Below are positions 38,301-49,855 of a stretch of 64,000 nucleotides of DNA, piece by piece. Origin of the DNA: Adiantum capillus-veneris. Lineage: Eukaryota; Streptophyta; Polypodiopsida; Polypodiales; Pteridaceae. Every line of letters starts with the position of its first letter. Position 1 is the first letter of the stretch. Under the pieces are notes generated by a model, which saw only the letters and a list, made by a program, of their open reading frames with translations, searched no databases and was not told where the DNA came from. Made by a program: the position numbers and the translations under genes. The DNA lies in NCBI GenBank assembly GCA_014529385.2, contig CM043971.1, positions 82,627,340 to 82,691,339 on the forward strand, written 5' to 3'.

Positions 38301-40617
38301 TAGCTAGCATGCCATACAGACATAAACTTAAGTCCTTGACAAAAGTGATGGCCTCAAACGTGAGAGAGAAAAGCATAAGTGCCTTGCACAGTTTAAACTG
38401 GTAGGGATTCGGTGAGCTGAGATTCCCTATTTTTCCAGATTCCCGAACTTGTGTGCCAATGCCCTTGATGCCAAGTCATTGGGCAGTACCTTGGCCCAAG
38501 GAAGAAGCCTTGCTTCATGTAAAATTGTCAAAGCACATTGCATTGTACAAAAGCAATAGTTTCCAATCAAAAGATGTAAACATGGAAAAATAAGAAGATT
38601 GTAAAATTGGCTAACCTGGTCGTTGCTGTAACCAGTTGGTCCAATATTCCGTGGAAGAAAACTTGCTCAAAAATGGCGCATAGCCATATCTATTGCACGA
38701 GTGGGGCCTGTCATATGTACAGATACGTCCCTTGTATCATATACTCCCGTCTGTCATGTAATGAAATAACCTGCAAGCATATTGTCAAGTCCGCCCAAGT
38801 TTCTATGCTCATAGCATAGGCCGAACGTGGGGAGTCGCAATGCAAGATGCATAAATAGAAGCCTTGCTTCACATAAGTTCATCAAATGGATGAGACAAGA
38901 ATGTAACGTGAGTGCTCATAGCTAACAGATGCTCTTGGTGACATACATAGGTCCGAGCAAAAAAAAGATTGACCTTGTAAAAAAGGCATAGGGAAACGGC
39001 CTTGCAAAATTTTGCTACTGATTGAGAATCATAACATTGCCCAATAGTGAAAAGATACCATCTACAACTGAGTTATCAAATGTCAGTGATTGTCCAATAC
39101 TTCTTGTTCAAAGCAACATTTGCTTGACAAGTTGGCATTGTGAAAATTCATATGGTGGTCAACATTGCATTCAGCTCCTAGTTGTGGATGTCAATTTTTT
39201 TTCCACGACTCTTCATGTACCTATATTGCATGCTCCATGGCAAGCTGTAATGGCTTGGAAACGAGTATGCATCCAATGCATGAAGCCAACGAATCTTGAT
39301 TTCCTCCGCCTTGAGATAGCACAACGAGGAGAGGTCAAAAATTAACAACCGACGTAAGACAGAAATCGGTTTATTGGGGTGTCACTATAGGGAGCCTTCC
39401 TCCTGAAATGTTTCTAATGGTAGACAATTATGAAATTATACTTACCGATTGGCCTTGCCGAATACCATAATTGAATATGTCACAGGCCCTGCATGAGTTG
39501 CCTTTGTATCAACCTTCAACCTCCGACGAACGTGAGTTGTCGAAGTATTGTGTACTCAAGCCGTGCTTGATATTGATCCCTCAACGCAACAGTGATTCTT
39601 TGCAAACAAAGTAATCAACAAAATTTGATGCATATGGAACTGTCACAAGCCGTGCTTGTGCCTACATGCAAGAGCTACATAGCACGTTTGAAAACATGCA
39701 TGAATCCTAAAACAAAAGCTACTACATACTTGGGTAATCATGCGATTCGACCTGTCAGTCATTGTGTTCATGGACCTTAAACCGCAGCCGAGCTTACAGA
39801 GAAGCCTTTCAGCACCTACCGAGGCTGCAACTCGCCCTGGACGACACCCTTGCCGAGTTCTGGTTGTGTATGCCATTGGCCTCCGTGGTCACGGAATTCA
39901 GCCGGTCACTCCTTCTGCCGGATTTCGCAAGTGATCTCCCTAGGATGGGTCCCTAGGGTTTTCCCTTGGGCAACCTTGCTCGCTCCTTCTATCGGATTTG
40001 GGAAGTTCTCTCCATGGGATGGGCCGCCAAGGTTGCCCCTTGGACTGCCATCCACGGGCTGCTTGCTTGTGCGGCATGTTCATCATGGGATAAGTCCTTA
40101 AGTTTCTGCAATTTCCTGAGGTGGGCAACATCTTGTCGATGTCTGCTGAGCCTCGTTAGCCATGGGGACGACCCCTATGTGGTAGGGTGCCCAACTTAGG
40201 GCATCCCCTTAAAGTAAGAAGGCGAAAAAAAATGCAGCAAGGAATTGGCAGCAGACTGCGCGTAGAGAAACGGTGACGGGAGACAGCGTTTAAGGCCTTG
40301 TGAGCATCCAGTGCAATGAGAAAAAGCCACTAGTTTGGCCTGGCGACCCCAACAAGCTCCTTCTGACGTAATTTCATCATGGTCGAATTTCAACCCCTCC
40401 CCGACACAAGAGCCCTTGCACGCGGCTGCTCCTCTTGCTTCGCTTCCGTGCACACGGGTCTTTGACCTCTTCCTCGACTTGTCAAGCATCTCTGCACACG
40501 TCGTGAACTTCGACCCTGCCCTCTTGCTTAGCCGCTTGCACACCATGGCTTGCAATACCATGCACATTTTCTTCTGAAAACGAGGGGGAGAGGGTTGCCT
40601 TCGATCGAGAGAGAGAA

Positions 40618-40711
<94 letters not shown>

Positions 40712-40929
40712 GATCATGCATGCCTCATGCCATCAATCTCCTTCTCCCTTTCTCCATGGCTCCTCCTCCTTGAGCTCTGATACCTATGAAAGGGCAAGGG
40801 AACTGGAACATGCTAATCACCACTCAGCCATGCCCTATATAGGCCCTTGGTCTGCTAAATATAGGGACCCCCTTGACTGCATGTCCGTCCTGGCCCTTGG
40901 CCGTGCCTGGTCCTACCCTTGTCCTGACA
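35317..40929 (-). mobile_element. 5.6-kb non-coding LTR element, TSD TGTGT
   Basis: LTRs at 35,317-35,460 and 40,787-40,929 (144 and 143 bp, nearly identical) are flanked by TGTGT (35,312-35,316; 40,930-40,934). On the minus strand the 5' LTR is followed by GGTATCAGAGC (plus 40,774-40,784), the initiator-Met primer site. The 3' LTR is preceded by CGGGGGAGTAA and a remnant of the chromovirus pol terminus (GTTTTCGAGGACGAAAACGC). The 5.3-kb interior has no gag or pol domain. A GA run (40,621-40,708) lies near the 5' LTR. It is therefore a non-autonomous (LARD-like) derivative, probably mobilised by a chromovirus such as the 13-20 kb type. The near-identical LTRs suggest it is a recent arrival. 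Confidence 0.92.
40621..40708. repeat. (GA)n microsatellite, about 88 bp
   Basis: Perfect GA run just inside the 5' LTR (minus strand) of the non-coding element. Confidence 0.95.
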
Positions 40930-40975
40930 TGTGTACATGCTCAGATGACCAAAAAGATGCAAAAAATTGACAGTT

Positions 40976-41573
40976 GTAAATAATCGTGATTATTTACATT
41001 TGCCCCATTTTTCAATTTTTTTGACCAAGTTAGCATACCACTAGTTTTAACATGTTGTAATAAGCCCACAAACCAAATTTGGTAAGATTTGGATCACTGA
41101 ATTGAAAATTGTGACCAAATTTGCAAAGTTAGTCTACGGACAGATAATTGATGACCATTTGACCAAAAATTGTCCAAACTTGATGAAACTTGGCTAGTGA
41201 CCTTAACTTGAGGTGCTTAATAGATCTGTGTCAAAGTTGGGGCAAAAAGTTGCAAAAATTTAGCTGGAGTAAATAATCGCGATTATTTACATCTACTTCA
41301 AAACTTGATAATTTTGCAAATGTGAGTATACCACAAGGTCAAGCATATCAGGTAGACCTCACAAAGCAATTTTGGTGAAATTTGGATTCCAAAAGTGAGA
41401 TTTCAAGCCAGATGCTTGAAATCAGAGTCAGTGGACACAAAACAGTTGGTAAACTTAATCAGAATTTATCCAAACTTGATGAAATTTGTCCAGGGACTTA
41501 ACAATTTGTATACTTGCCAAACCAATCCAAAAAGTGTAAAAAACTAGCAAAAGTAAATAATTGCATTATTTAC
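40976..41573. repeat. periodic palindrome block 1 (three copies)
   Basis: Near-perfect palindromes with core TAAATAATCGCGATTATTTA or close variants lie at 40,976-40,997, 41,269-41,290 and 41,553-41,573. Spacing is 293 and 284 bp. A fourth copy, 35,073-35,094, was separated from these by the inserted LTR element. The sequence between them is a diverged repeat (shared phrases such as AAATTTGGATC and CAAACTTGATGAAA). Confidence 0.85.
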
Positions 41574-41979
41574 TACTATTATCCAAAGACATCAATTTTG
41601 ACTTTTGAACTTATACAGTGTTAGACCAACATAATATAAAGCCACCGGGAAATTTTGGGTTCAATTGGATCAAAATTGGTATATGTTCACTTAGTTTCCA
41701 GGTTGCAGATTAAACCTTTGATTTTTTGCTAAAGTCGAATCTGAAAGTCAAATTCTGACTCCCATAGCTCGAATTGAAGTGATACACATAGACCAATCAC
41801 CAGAGTTAGCAAAAACTCTACTGTCTTCATAAAAGAATAGCTAACTTGATCAAATTTGTACAGGAATCAGGTTGCAGACGAGAAATTAGTGGCTTGATAG
41901 AAAGTTGCAATTGAATCGTGGAAATTGATGACAAGTCAATCCAAAGGTGAGTACTCTATCCAGGGCTTCATAAGTCTAT

Positions 41980-44469
41980 ATGGATGTTAGATCTGGTCGT
42001 GTACTAGGAAATCAAGACATACTTGGAAAAACTTCCAGTAGAGTATCCACCGAAGAAAGCGTGAATCAAGGCAATTCCTTGCACAAAATTCTTGAAGAAG
42101 TCTCAGATACTTTTTCATATTCAACATCTGAAATGTCTTCTTACTCGACTTACTCGGAAATTAGAACGACAATGCGCTATAAGCATATACTCTCTTCTTA
42201 CAAGACTAACTGCCATGGAGCCCAGGTACTTGGACCCTGAGAAGTATGCTATTCACACTGATGACCATGGTATTGAGTTCTAAGAAGAGATTAGGGCAAA
42301 TAAACAAGGAAAAATGTACATGGATAGAAACGGAACTCAGTATGTAAAAGTCAAAAACCCTGATGTGGTAGACAAATGGGGATTAGAAGTAAACACCATA
42401 ATCCCAAATATGTCAACAAAAGAAGGACCACCAACTTTAGAATTTGAGGGATACGATCAAGTAGATTTGAAGCCTTTGAAACGACTTAGTACGGATAATC
42501 ATAGGATCGGAGTCTATTGTTGGGAAGATAGAAACATAACAGATCTTCTGTGGACTTCGCATGCCAAACCAAGATAACTAACGGCCATGAAGATCATCTA
42601 TATCTTCAAGATCAAAGATAAGGGATCAGCGGACCTACCAACCTACCGGTTTAGGGATTGTTATAACAACAACTTTGTTATGATGACTTCTGAGGAGGTA
42701 GAACAAACCAAATACCAAAGGTATTCCATACGGGATTGGATATTGGGACAAGGACTAGAAACAATTCCAAGAAATGAACACCGTGAGAGATCATCTGAGA
42801 GTAATGTAAAGAAACCAGAAACCACCTCATCACATAGAAAACCGGGTGACACTAAGGCTAGTCCAGGGCTACATGAGTCACTATTTCCAACAGACTGGTT
42901 TGAAGGAATCAGAATAGGACCAATTGCTAGGAGATCGGGAGTTGAACCAAATAGACACGTCAGACCAGTTGATTTTCAGAAATGGGTAAGAAAATACAGT
43001 GGATCAAGGGATCCATATGACCACTTGGCAAGCTTTAAGCAAGTGCTCAGAGCAGAACATATATTCGATTTCCATACTCAATTTGAGGGGTTTGGAATGA
43101 CATTAGAAGGAAAAGCATTGACATGGTTCCAAAACATTCCACCAAGGTCAATCATGGACTTGAACACATTAGCTCTAGGATTTGTAGCTGCTTGTTCCAA
43201 AAAGGGGATCAAACATAATATGATAGCTCAAATCTACAGCTTTAAACAGAAACATGGTGAGTCTGTTAGGGATTGTGCAACTCGGATAAAACAATACATT
43301 GCCAGATGCCCAGGGCTAGAAATACCTGCAGAAGAACAACTTGTATCCTTGTTTCTAGACGGACTACTAAACAAAGAACTTCATGCTATACTCTATAGTA
43401 AAAAGCATACAACCCTAGAAGAGTGTGTGTCAGATGCTATTGACTTAGGAGACAATTGTGATATTTTTAACGAATAAGATGTCCCTAAGGATAACCAAAG
43501 CGAGAAAACAACGTCCACTAAACTAGCACAAGTGGGAACGACTGTTGTAGCACCACTTTCAGCCATAGAAGATATGCTTAAAAGGATGAACGACATGATG
43601 AACAACATGCAAAAAACGCCTATGAGGGGACCAGGACAAGGGATACCTCAACAGGGACAACCAATTAGGACATAGAAATGGTGTGCAGTTGAGGCAACCA
43701 TGAGAGCCACGAGTGCTACTTCAGACCAAAGTATGATGGGAATGTTCAGTACGTGCCCATGAGGCCACAAGGACAACCCATGTACATATATCAGCCTAAT
43801 ATGGCCCAAGCTCAAAGACCACCAATGGGTATGGAAAGAACTCTACATGTGTTGAGACAACAACCTCTATATCCAGGGCATAATGCAGTGCCTGTAAAGT
43901 ATATGCACTCTGAAGGAGTCATAGATGAACAAGCATTAGTGCCTGTTACACCCTATGCAGAGCCTAGTCCATCTACAATAATGGTAGAGGGAGACTGGTA
44001 TAATTCACATCCACCACCAATGGAGGAACCTGTGACTTATGCTCCACCAGAGCTCGCACCAATGTATTACGTAGCTAGTTAAGGTGTTAGACCTCCCATG
44101 GTAAGACCCATGATTAAGCCAAGAACAGGAAATTGTCATAACTGTGGTGCTGATGATCACTGGAAAAATGAATGTCTAGAGCCTGACGAAAACCTCGAAC
44201 CAGTTGAAGCCTATTGCATACAATGTTGCAAAAAGGGAGGACACTTTCTAGAAGATTGTCCTAAAAATCCTTTAAACAAGGATAAAACAGTAGTAAACGT
44301 AGTCCAAGTGATACCTAGTAGCTCATCAGAGAGTGAACTAGTTGTTCCAATCAAGGTAATCACGAGAGCCCAGGCCAAGAAAAAGAAGCACAACTCCTCT
44401 GATGATTTGAAATATACGAAAGTTTCCTCTCAAAAAATAAAAGAAGCAGAAGTAAAAGATATGAAATGA
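41980..44469 (+). pseudogene. giant element gag with CCHC zinc knuckles
   Basis: The ATG at 41,980 opens a frame that is broken near 42,210, 42,282 and 42,575. The capsid-like domain (about 42,950-43,470) reads VDFQKWVRKYSGSRDPYDHL, GMTLEGKALTWFQNIP and IYSFKQKHGESVRDCATRI, the standard plant gypsy Gag pattern. After a Pro/Gln-rich linker come zinc knuckles. One near 43,680-43,720 is damaged by a stop and a frameshift. CHNCGADDHWKNEC follows near 44,134, then CIQCCKKGGHFLEDC near 44,216, which has five rather than four residues before His. Gag would assemble particles and bind RNA. Confidence 0.85.
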
Positions 44470-45965
44470 GAAAACAAAAACAACGGGTTGAAATCGAGGA
44501 GAAAGCAAAAAAGCTATTCCAGGAAAAGTTGAAAGAAACTGGAAGTGAAATCAAGGAAACAACCGTGAAATCTGGAGGATCCATTCTAGTTGATAAAATT
44601 TTTGAGCCTATTAATGCCGCCTTGGAAGCCTACCAAGCAGGAATTAAAGCAGGCCAAAACATGAAAAACAAATGGGAAAACTATCCTTCTCCAGACATGG
44701 AAGTAGCTAAGCTGGAAGCTTATCAAAATTTGGTAAGAATCACGCAAGAAATGCTGGAAAAACAAAAACCCAAGCTTGAAAGTATCGCAAAACCTGAAGA
44801 GCGTGTGGTAAGAGACACTAAAGAAAAACCTGATGTGGTGGCAGAACCCCACCTTGAAACAAAAGAACCAGAGCTTATAGTGCCTGACAGCAAAGATGCC
44901 TTAGATGGAATTCCATTCGTAGAGGAAGACTAGCCAAGACATTTATGGGAAAAGGTTAGAGAGATCAATGATGGGAGTCTAACTTTAAAGTCAGCTCCTA
45001 TAGAGGAATTCTGGTTAGATACCTACCTTCTAATATGAACATGGATGTACAATCCTTGTACGGGGATTGCGGATCTGAAGCTTCAGGAATGTCGAAACCA
45101 TTGACCTTGAAAACATTACCCTCTTACTTGGGAGATAACGAAGATGAATCCATAGTGTGTAAGACCACTCAAGTAAAAAGAGCTGAACATACCCTAGAAG
45201 TAGACAACATTCATTCAATCATGTCTACACCCATCCAATGCACTCTTACCTTGGGAGAACTGTTAAAACTCAGACCATACTTATGGAATGATCTACAGAA
45301 AACCCTAGAGAAGGTGGGGATAACGGGGCTAATCTCAAAAAATTTGGAAAAATTGAAAAATGAAATGGACAAGAAAGAATGTATCCTAGAGAGGGACTGC
45401 ACAGACGAAGCCTATGTACCTATACCCTTTCCAAAGCATTTGTTTGAGCCATTCGAGTGGACTCAAATTTTAGCGACAATGGATGTATGTGTGAATATGT
45501 CTATGCCTACTCAATTTTGCAACGAGGATGACTACGACATAATTCCCATGCAAATGATTTCAATCCTCAACATTGAAGACAAAAATGAGGAACCCAAGGA
45601 CTTAATGAAAAAGCTCAACAAGTCTTTTCATACCTCTATTACGATGCAACTGATGAGTTAGATGAACACTCAGCTACCTCAGAATGTTCGGGGTCAGAAA
45701 AAGAACATAGGAGAGCTAAGCTACTCTTGAAAGGAGGGGAGGAAAAGTTTTTTGACTTTCCAAACCAGAAATCAAGAAGACAAAAATGGTATAGACGAAA
45801 AAGACACCAGAATTGTGAAAACACGACCTATGCCATCAATCTCCAGTAGAACCCAATTCCTGATGCAGTTAGATGCAAATGATTGTGTCAAGGACAAAAT
45901 CACTGGCACATATCCTTCAAACAAAAAATCAGAAATGTCTCAAACATTGAGAAAAACAAGGAAGG
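44466..45965 (+). pseudogene. linker region between gag and RT
   Basis: Two frames are open. 44,466-44,933 is Lys/Glu-rich and helical (EIEEKAKKLFQEKLKET...). 45,035-45,661 contains STPIQCTLTLGELLKLRPYLW, a block that in related plant gypsy polyproteins lies just before the protease. No D-T/S-G active site follows anywhere up to the RT, which is unexpected. Frames are interrupted at 44,934 and 45,662. The role of this segment is not known to me. Confidence 0.6.
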
Positions 45966-45987
45966 GTAGTCAAGCAAACCCACAGCG

Positions 45988-46439
45988 GCGCCAAAAATGT
46001 GTGCATATGTTGCACGTGTCGAAGCAAGGGACTTGCCGTACACTGTGTGTGAGCCACAAACGGCTACAAACACACAACCAGATTAATTTAGAAAGCTCAA
46101 GAGAGCAAGGGTGTGTCACTCACCGCCCTACGTTCTCCTTCGTGGAGAATTCCTCGCCACGAAGAAGAGAGAGCTACCACTGTGCCGCGCTCAACTGCCT
46201 TGCCGCCGCCATGCCATTGCAATGCTCTCTCTCTCTCTCTCATGCATACACACACACACACAAGGAGATGAAGAAGAAGGTGGAGATGGAGCAAGAGCAC
46301 TCTTCAATTGCACAAATGAGAGAATGAGTGATATTTAGGTTTAGGTGACTTTTATGTGAGCTCGCCCATTCACACTTGGGTGCCCATGCTTGTTGGGTAT
46401 GCAAGCCCGGGTTTAGTGGTGTCTTAGCCTGTGGGAACA
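45988..46439 (-). mobile_element. LTR fragment with primer-binding site
   Basis: Minus strand: TGTTCCCACAGGC (from 46,439) to CACACA at 45,998, then TTTTTGGCGCCGCTGTGGG, which looks like an LTR end followed by a primer-binding site. It contains TC and CA microsatellites (46,220-46,262). It interrupts the linker before RT. No matching second LTR and no duplication was found, so this is a truncated insertion. Confidence 0.5.
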
Positions 46440-46699
46440 CTCTCATAATGCATGCAGATCAACTCGAGTGATGACCCGAGTCGAGCGGAAAAATAAATAT
46501 CAATAGTTGAAAAAAGCTCTAAAGGAGATATATACGACCAAAATGGAAACCACGGAAGAGGATGGTAAGGATGTAATGAACGTTCCATCCATTACAAAAA
46601 GAATACTCTCCAAGATCGAAAAATTATAATCGAACAACCTGTTAGGGAACTACAAAACAGGGTCAGTCTTACGAAGGGCCTGCAAACGCTAAAAAGATA

Positions 46700-48302
46700 G
46701 ACTTGGCTGAACCAAGAGAAGAGCGTAGACCTGCTTACATTGCGAATGACCTAACAGAAGAAGAAGAAGATCTCTTGCTGAGCTTGTTAAAGGAATACCG
46801 AGATATCTTCACTTGGTCTTACAAGGATCTCAAGGCTGTTGATCCAGAAATCTGTCAACATATCATACCCATGAGAGATGATGCGAAACCAAGTAGACAA
46901 AGGCCATACACGTATAATGAAACATTTGCCAGGAGGATAAAAGAAGAGATTAAAAGACTAAAAGAAGTCTAATTCATTTACGAAATTGAACACACGAATT
47001 GGGTGTCTCCAATTGTGGTAGTACCCAAGAAGAATGGAAAATTACGAGTGTGTGTTAATCTCAAAAAGGTGAATGCAACGATCATTAGAGACAAATTTCC
47101 TCTTCCAATCACTGAGCATGTTTTAGAATGAGTTGCAAAAAAGAAGCTTACAGCTTCTTAGATGGCTTTTTGGGATACAATTAACTTTTGGTTGACTCAA
47201 AAGATCAGCATAAAACTGCTTTTGCAATAGAATGGGGTATATTTGCCTATTGGGTTATGCCGTTTGGGTTAACTAATGCTCCAACCACATTTCAAAGGTT
47301 GATGAGCCATGCTTTTAAAGAATATCTTAGGAAATTCTTAGAAGTATATATGGATGATCTATGCGTACATTCATCAATCCGGGCTGATCATTTTGAACAC
47401 CTCAAAAAGCTATTCGAAAAATGTAGACTTTATAGGATTTGCTTAAATCCTGAAAAGTGCACATTCATGGGCATACAAGGAAAAATTCTTGGACATATAG
47501 TGTCTAAAAATGGCATAGCTACTGATATTGAGAAGATTCCTGTCATTGTTGATTTGCCTAGACCAACAACAGTCAAGGGGGTTCAAGGCTTCATGGGACA
47601 ATGTGGATATTACAGACGGTTCATTTACATGTACACTATAATTGCAAAACCCATGTATAGCTTGATTACACACATTGAATGGACCGAGGCATGTGAAGAA
47701 TCCTTCATGAAGCTTAAGCAAGCTGTCACCTCAGCTCCAATATTCAAAGCACCAGATTGGAAGAAGATATTTCACATGCATGTAGATGCTTCCAATTTTG
47801 CTATTGGTTGTATACTAGCTCAACCAGGCGACGGGAAAATTGACTTTCCTATTTCTTATGCTAGCCGACAATTGAACATGGCGGAAAAGAATAACACCAC
47901 CACCAAAAGGAAAGGATTAGGAATGATCTATGCCGTTAAAAAGTATAGACATGACCTATTAGCCAACAAGTTTGTGTTCTTTATCAAGCCATACAACACA
48001 AGAAGAATAGTGAGATGGTTCATCATTCTTCTGGAATTTGATTTCAATGTGGTTGTAAAACAGGGCACTACACATCAACAAGCTGATCATTTGTCAAGGA
48101 TTGTTTCAGGAGAATCACCTAAAGGGGTAGACGATGATCTACTAGATGCCTATTTGTTCTCCGTGGAAATGATACCTCGATGGCCGAAAAACATTGTGTC
48201 ATTGATGACAATAGCTCAAGTGGATTCACAAATACCATTTCCTATCATGATCAAATTAATTGAGCAATTGGCTATGTATCAATTACTAGCTGGCAGTCTA
48301 TA
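46700..48302 (+). pseudogene. giant element reverse transcriptase and RNase H
   Basis: RT begins with the acidic EEEDLLLSLLKEYRDIFTW block, then [40 protein letters not shown] and the catalytic YMDDL near 47,347-47,361. RNase H has MHVDASNFAIGCILAQ (about 47,777) and ends near HQQADHLSRI. Stops at 46,969, 47,128 and 47,159 and a frame change near 47,180 break the N-terminal half; the catalytic box itself is intact. The protein would make cDNA of the element. Confidence 0.92.
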
Positions 48303-48882
48303 GAAAAGAAATCGAGACGGGATATTGCTCTTATGCATTAATCCTAAAGAAAAAGAACAGTACCTAAGTCAAGCACATGTTACCATAGTAGGACTTCACT
48401 TTGCGAAAGACCAAACTATGCAACGAATCTTGAGACTTGGAGTATTTTGGCCGACTATAAGGAGTGATGTTCGATCTTTTGTAAAGGATTGCCCTCAATG
48501 TCAAAAAAAATCCCCCATGCCTCATGTAACATTGTTTCAAATGTCACCTGTTCCTAAGCGGAGTAACTATCTAGTTACTTACTTATCAAGCCGAACATTT
48601 CCTGAGGATATGAGTAAATACCAAAGAGAAATTGAAACTGAAGCAAGAGACTATGCTCTTATTGGGAACCAATTGTATCAGAGGGGTAAAGATCAACATT
48701 TGCGTCTTTGTGCAAATGAAGACGACTATATTCCGATTATAGAACAAGCACATGCTGGATTAGTTGGAGGTCACTTTTCTAGTGAGACCACCGCAAGAGA
48801 AATCTTGATGGCAGGCATATGGTGGCCAACACTTTTTGCAGATGCTAAAGAATATGTTCGAAGGTGTGATGCTTGTCAATGA
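48303..48882 (+). pseudogene. two tandem H2C2 zinc modules of integrase
   Basis: After the RNase H stop at 48,301 the frame reads a first H2C2 unit (AHVTIVGLHF...FVKDCPQCQ, about 48,376-48,508). A spacer with YLSSRTFPEDMSKYQREIE follows, then a second unit (AHAGLVGGHF...YVRRCDACQ, about 48,751-48,882). Each unit has the same order: a G-LY-type start, a basic strand, His-His, an IL..G.FWPT/IWWPT helix and Cys-Cys. Plant gypsy integrases normally have one such unit. The second joins the catalytic core and so is likely the original. Confidence 0.8.
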
Positions 48883-49855
48883 GCAAAAATGCCAACACAA
48901 GTAGATAGCATGTCCTTAAGACCAATGATGGGGGCTAGAGCTTTTGCAAATGGGATATAGATTTTGTTGGGCCAATACAACCACCTGCTTATAAAGCCCA
49001 AGCTCAATATATCATTGTAGCTACGAACTATTTGACCAAGTGGGCCGAGGCTAAAGCAACTCAAAAGCATGATGCCAGAACCACTGCTGCATTCTTATAT
49101 GAGTATGTATTCACGAGATATAGACTACCAATAAAAATTGTCAGTGATCAGGGAACTCATTTCCTCAATGAGGTAATTGAGTATTTGCTTAATGAGTTTA
49201 TGGTCATCCATAACAAATCAGCTCCCTATCACCCATAAGCAAACGGACAAGCTGAGCATACGAATAAAATTCTTAGCTTGGGGCTGACTAAAGTGGTTAG
49301 TTCAAGAAGGACAGACTGGAAAATGAATCTCCATGCTGCTCTATGGGCTTATCGAGTTTCATTCAAAACAGCTTCAAATGCTACACCCTTTTTAACCTTG
49401 TTTATGGTTTTGATGTCATAATGCCAGTAGAATTTCTATTGCGGACATTAAGGGTAGCAAGAAATCTTGAGTGGACTGGACATGAATTGTCAGAAAGACT
49501 TGAAGATTTGGAAAAGCTAGATGAGCAAAGGCTAACTGCTGTAGCTCACATCTATGCACAAAAGCGAAAACAAAAACAGTTTTTTGATTCCCACTTAATC
49601 GCAAAAATCTTCAAGAAAGGGGACTTAGTTTTAGTCTATTCCCTTAAGCAACACATTTCCAAGTTTAAGAAAAAGGGAAATGGACCATTTATCATTGAAG
49701 ATGTATCTCCAAGTGGAGCCGTAAAATTGTCCACCCTAGATGGTGAACCAATGGTTAATTGGATTAGTGGATGTCGTTTAAAGAAATACAATTTGCCACT
49801 AACCAATGAATTGCTAGAAAGAATGCATGTAGCCAAGCAAAGAAAGATTAAATGA
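48883..49855 (+). pseudogene. giant element integrase core and GPY-like C-terminus
   Basis: The core has D1 in IDFVGP (about 48,960), D2 in VSDQGTHF (about 49,144) and E in NGQAEHTN (about 49,256). A frameshift near 48,930, a stop (PYHP*ANG, 49,237) and a frame change near 49,340 disrupt it. The C-terminal domain (about 49,500-49,800) has GDLVLVYSLKQH, GPFIIEDVSPSGAVKL and NWISGCRLKKY, typical of non-chromodomain gypsy elements. There is no chromodomain. The stop at 49,853 is followed in the same frame by a further 50 codons leading into the protease segment. Confidence 0.9.

Larger units (their letters stand above)
34356..41979 (+). other. long leader of giant element
   Basis: Between the primer-binding site and the first gag ATG there is about 2 kb of non-coding leader once the inserted element at 35,317-40,929 is removed. 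It carries copies of the 20-22-bp palindrome at 35,073-35,094, 40,976-40,997, 41,269-41,290 and 41,553-41,573. Subtracting the insertion, the first two are about 285 bp apart and the rest 284-293 bp apart, so the leader is a degenerate tandem array. AG|GTGAGT at 41,945-41,950 is a good splice-donor match whose use is unknown. Confidence 0.6.

Noticed and set aside
40480-40780. Open frames across the GA tract
   Set aside because: Dinucleotide-repeat artefacts with no conserved flank.
40976-41573. CRISPR-like array of spaced palindromes
   Set aside because: Repeats are 285-295 bp apart, degenerate, and in plant retrotransposon DNA; not CRISPR spacing or context.
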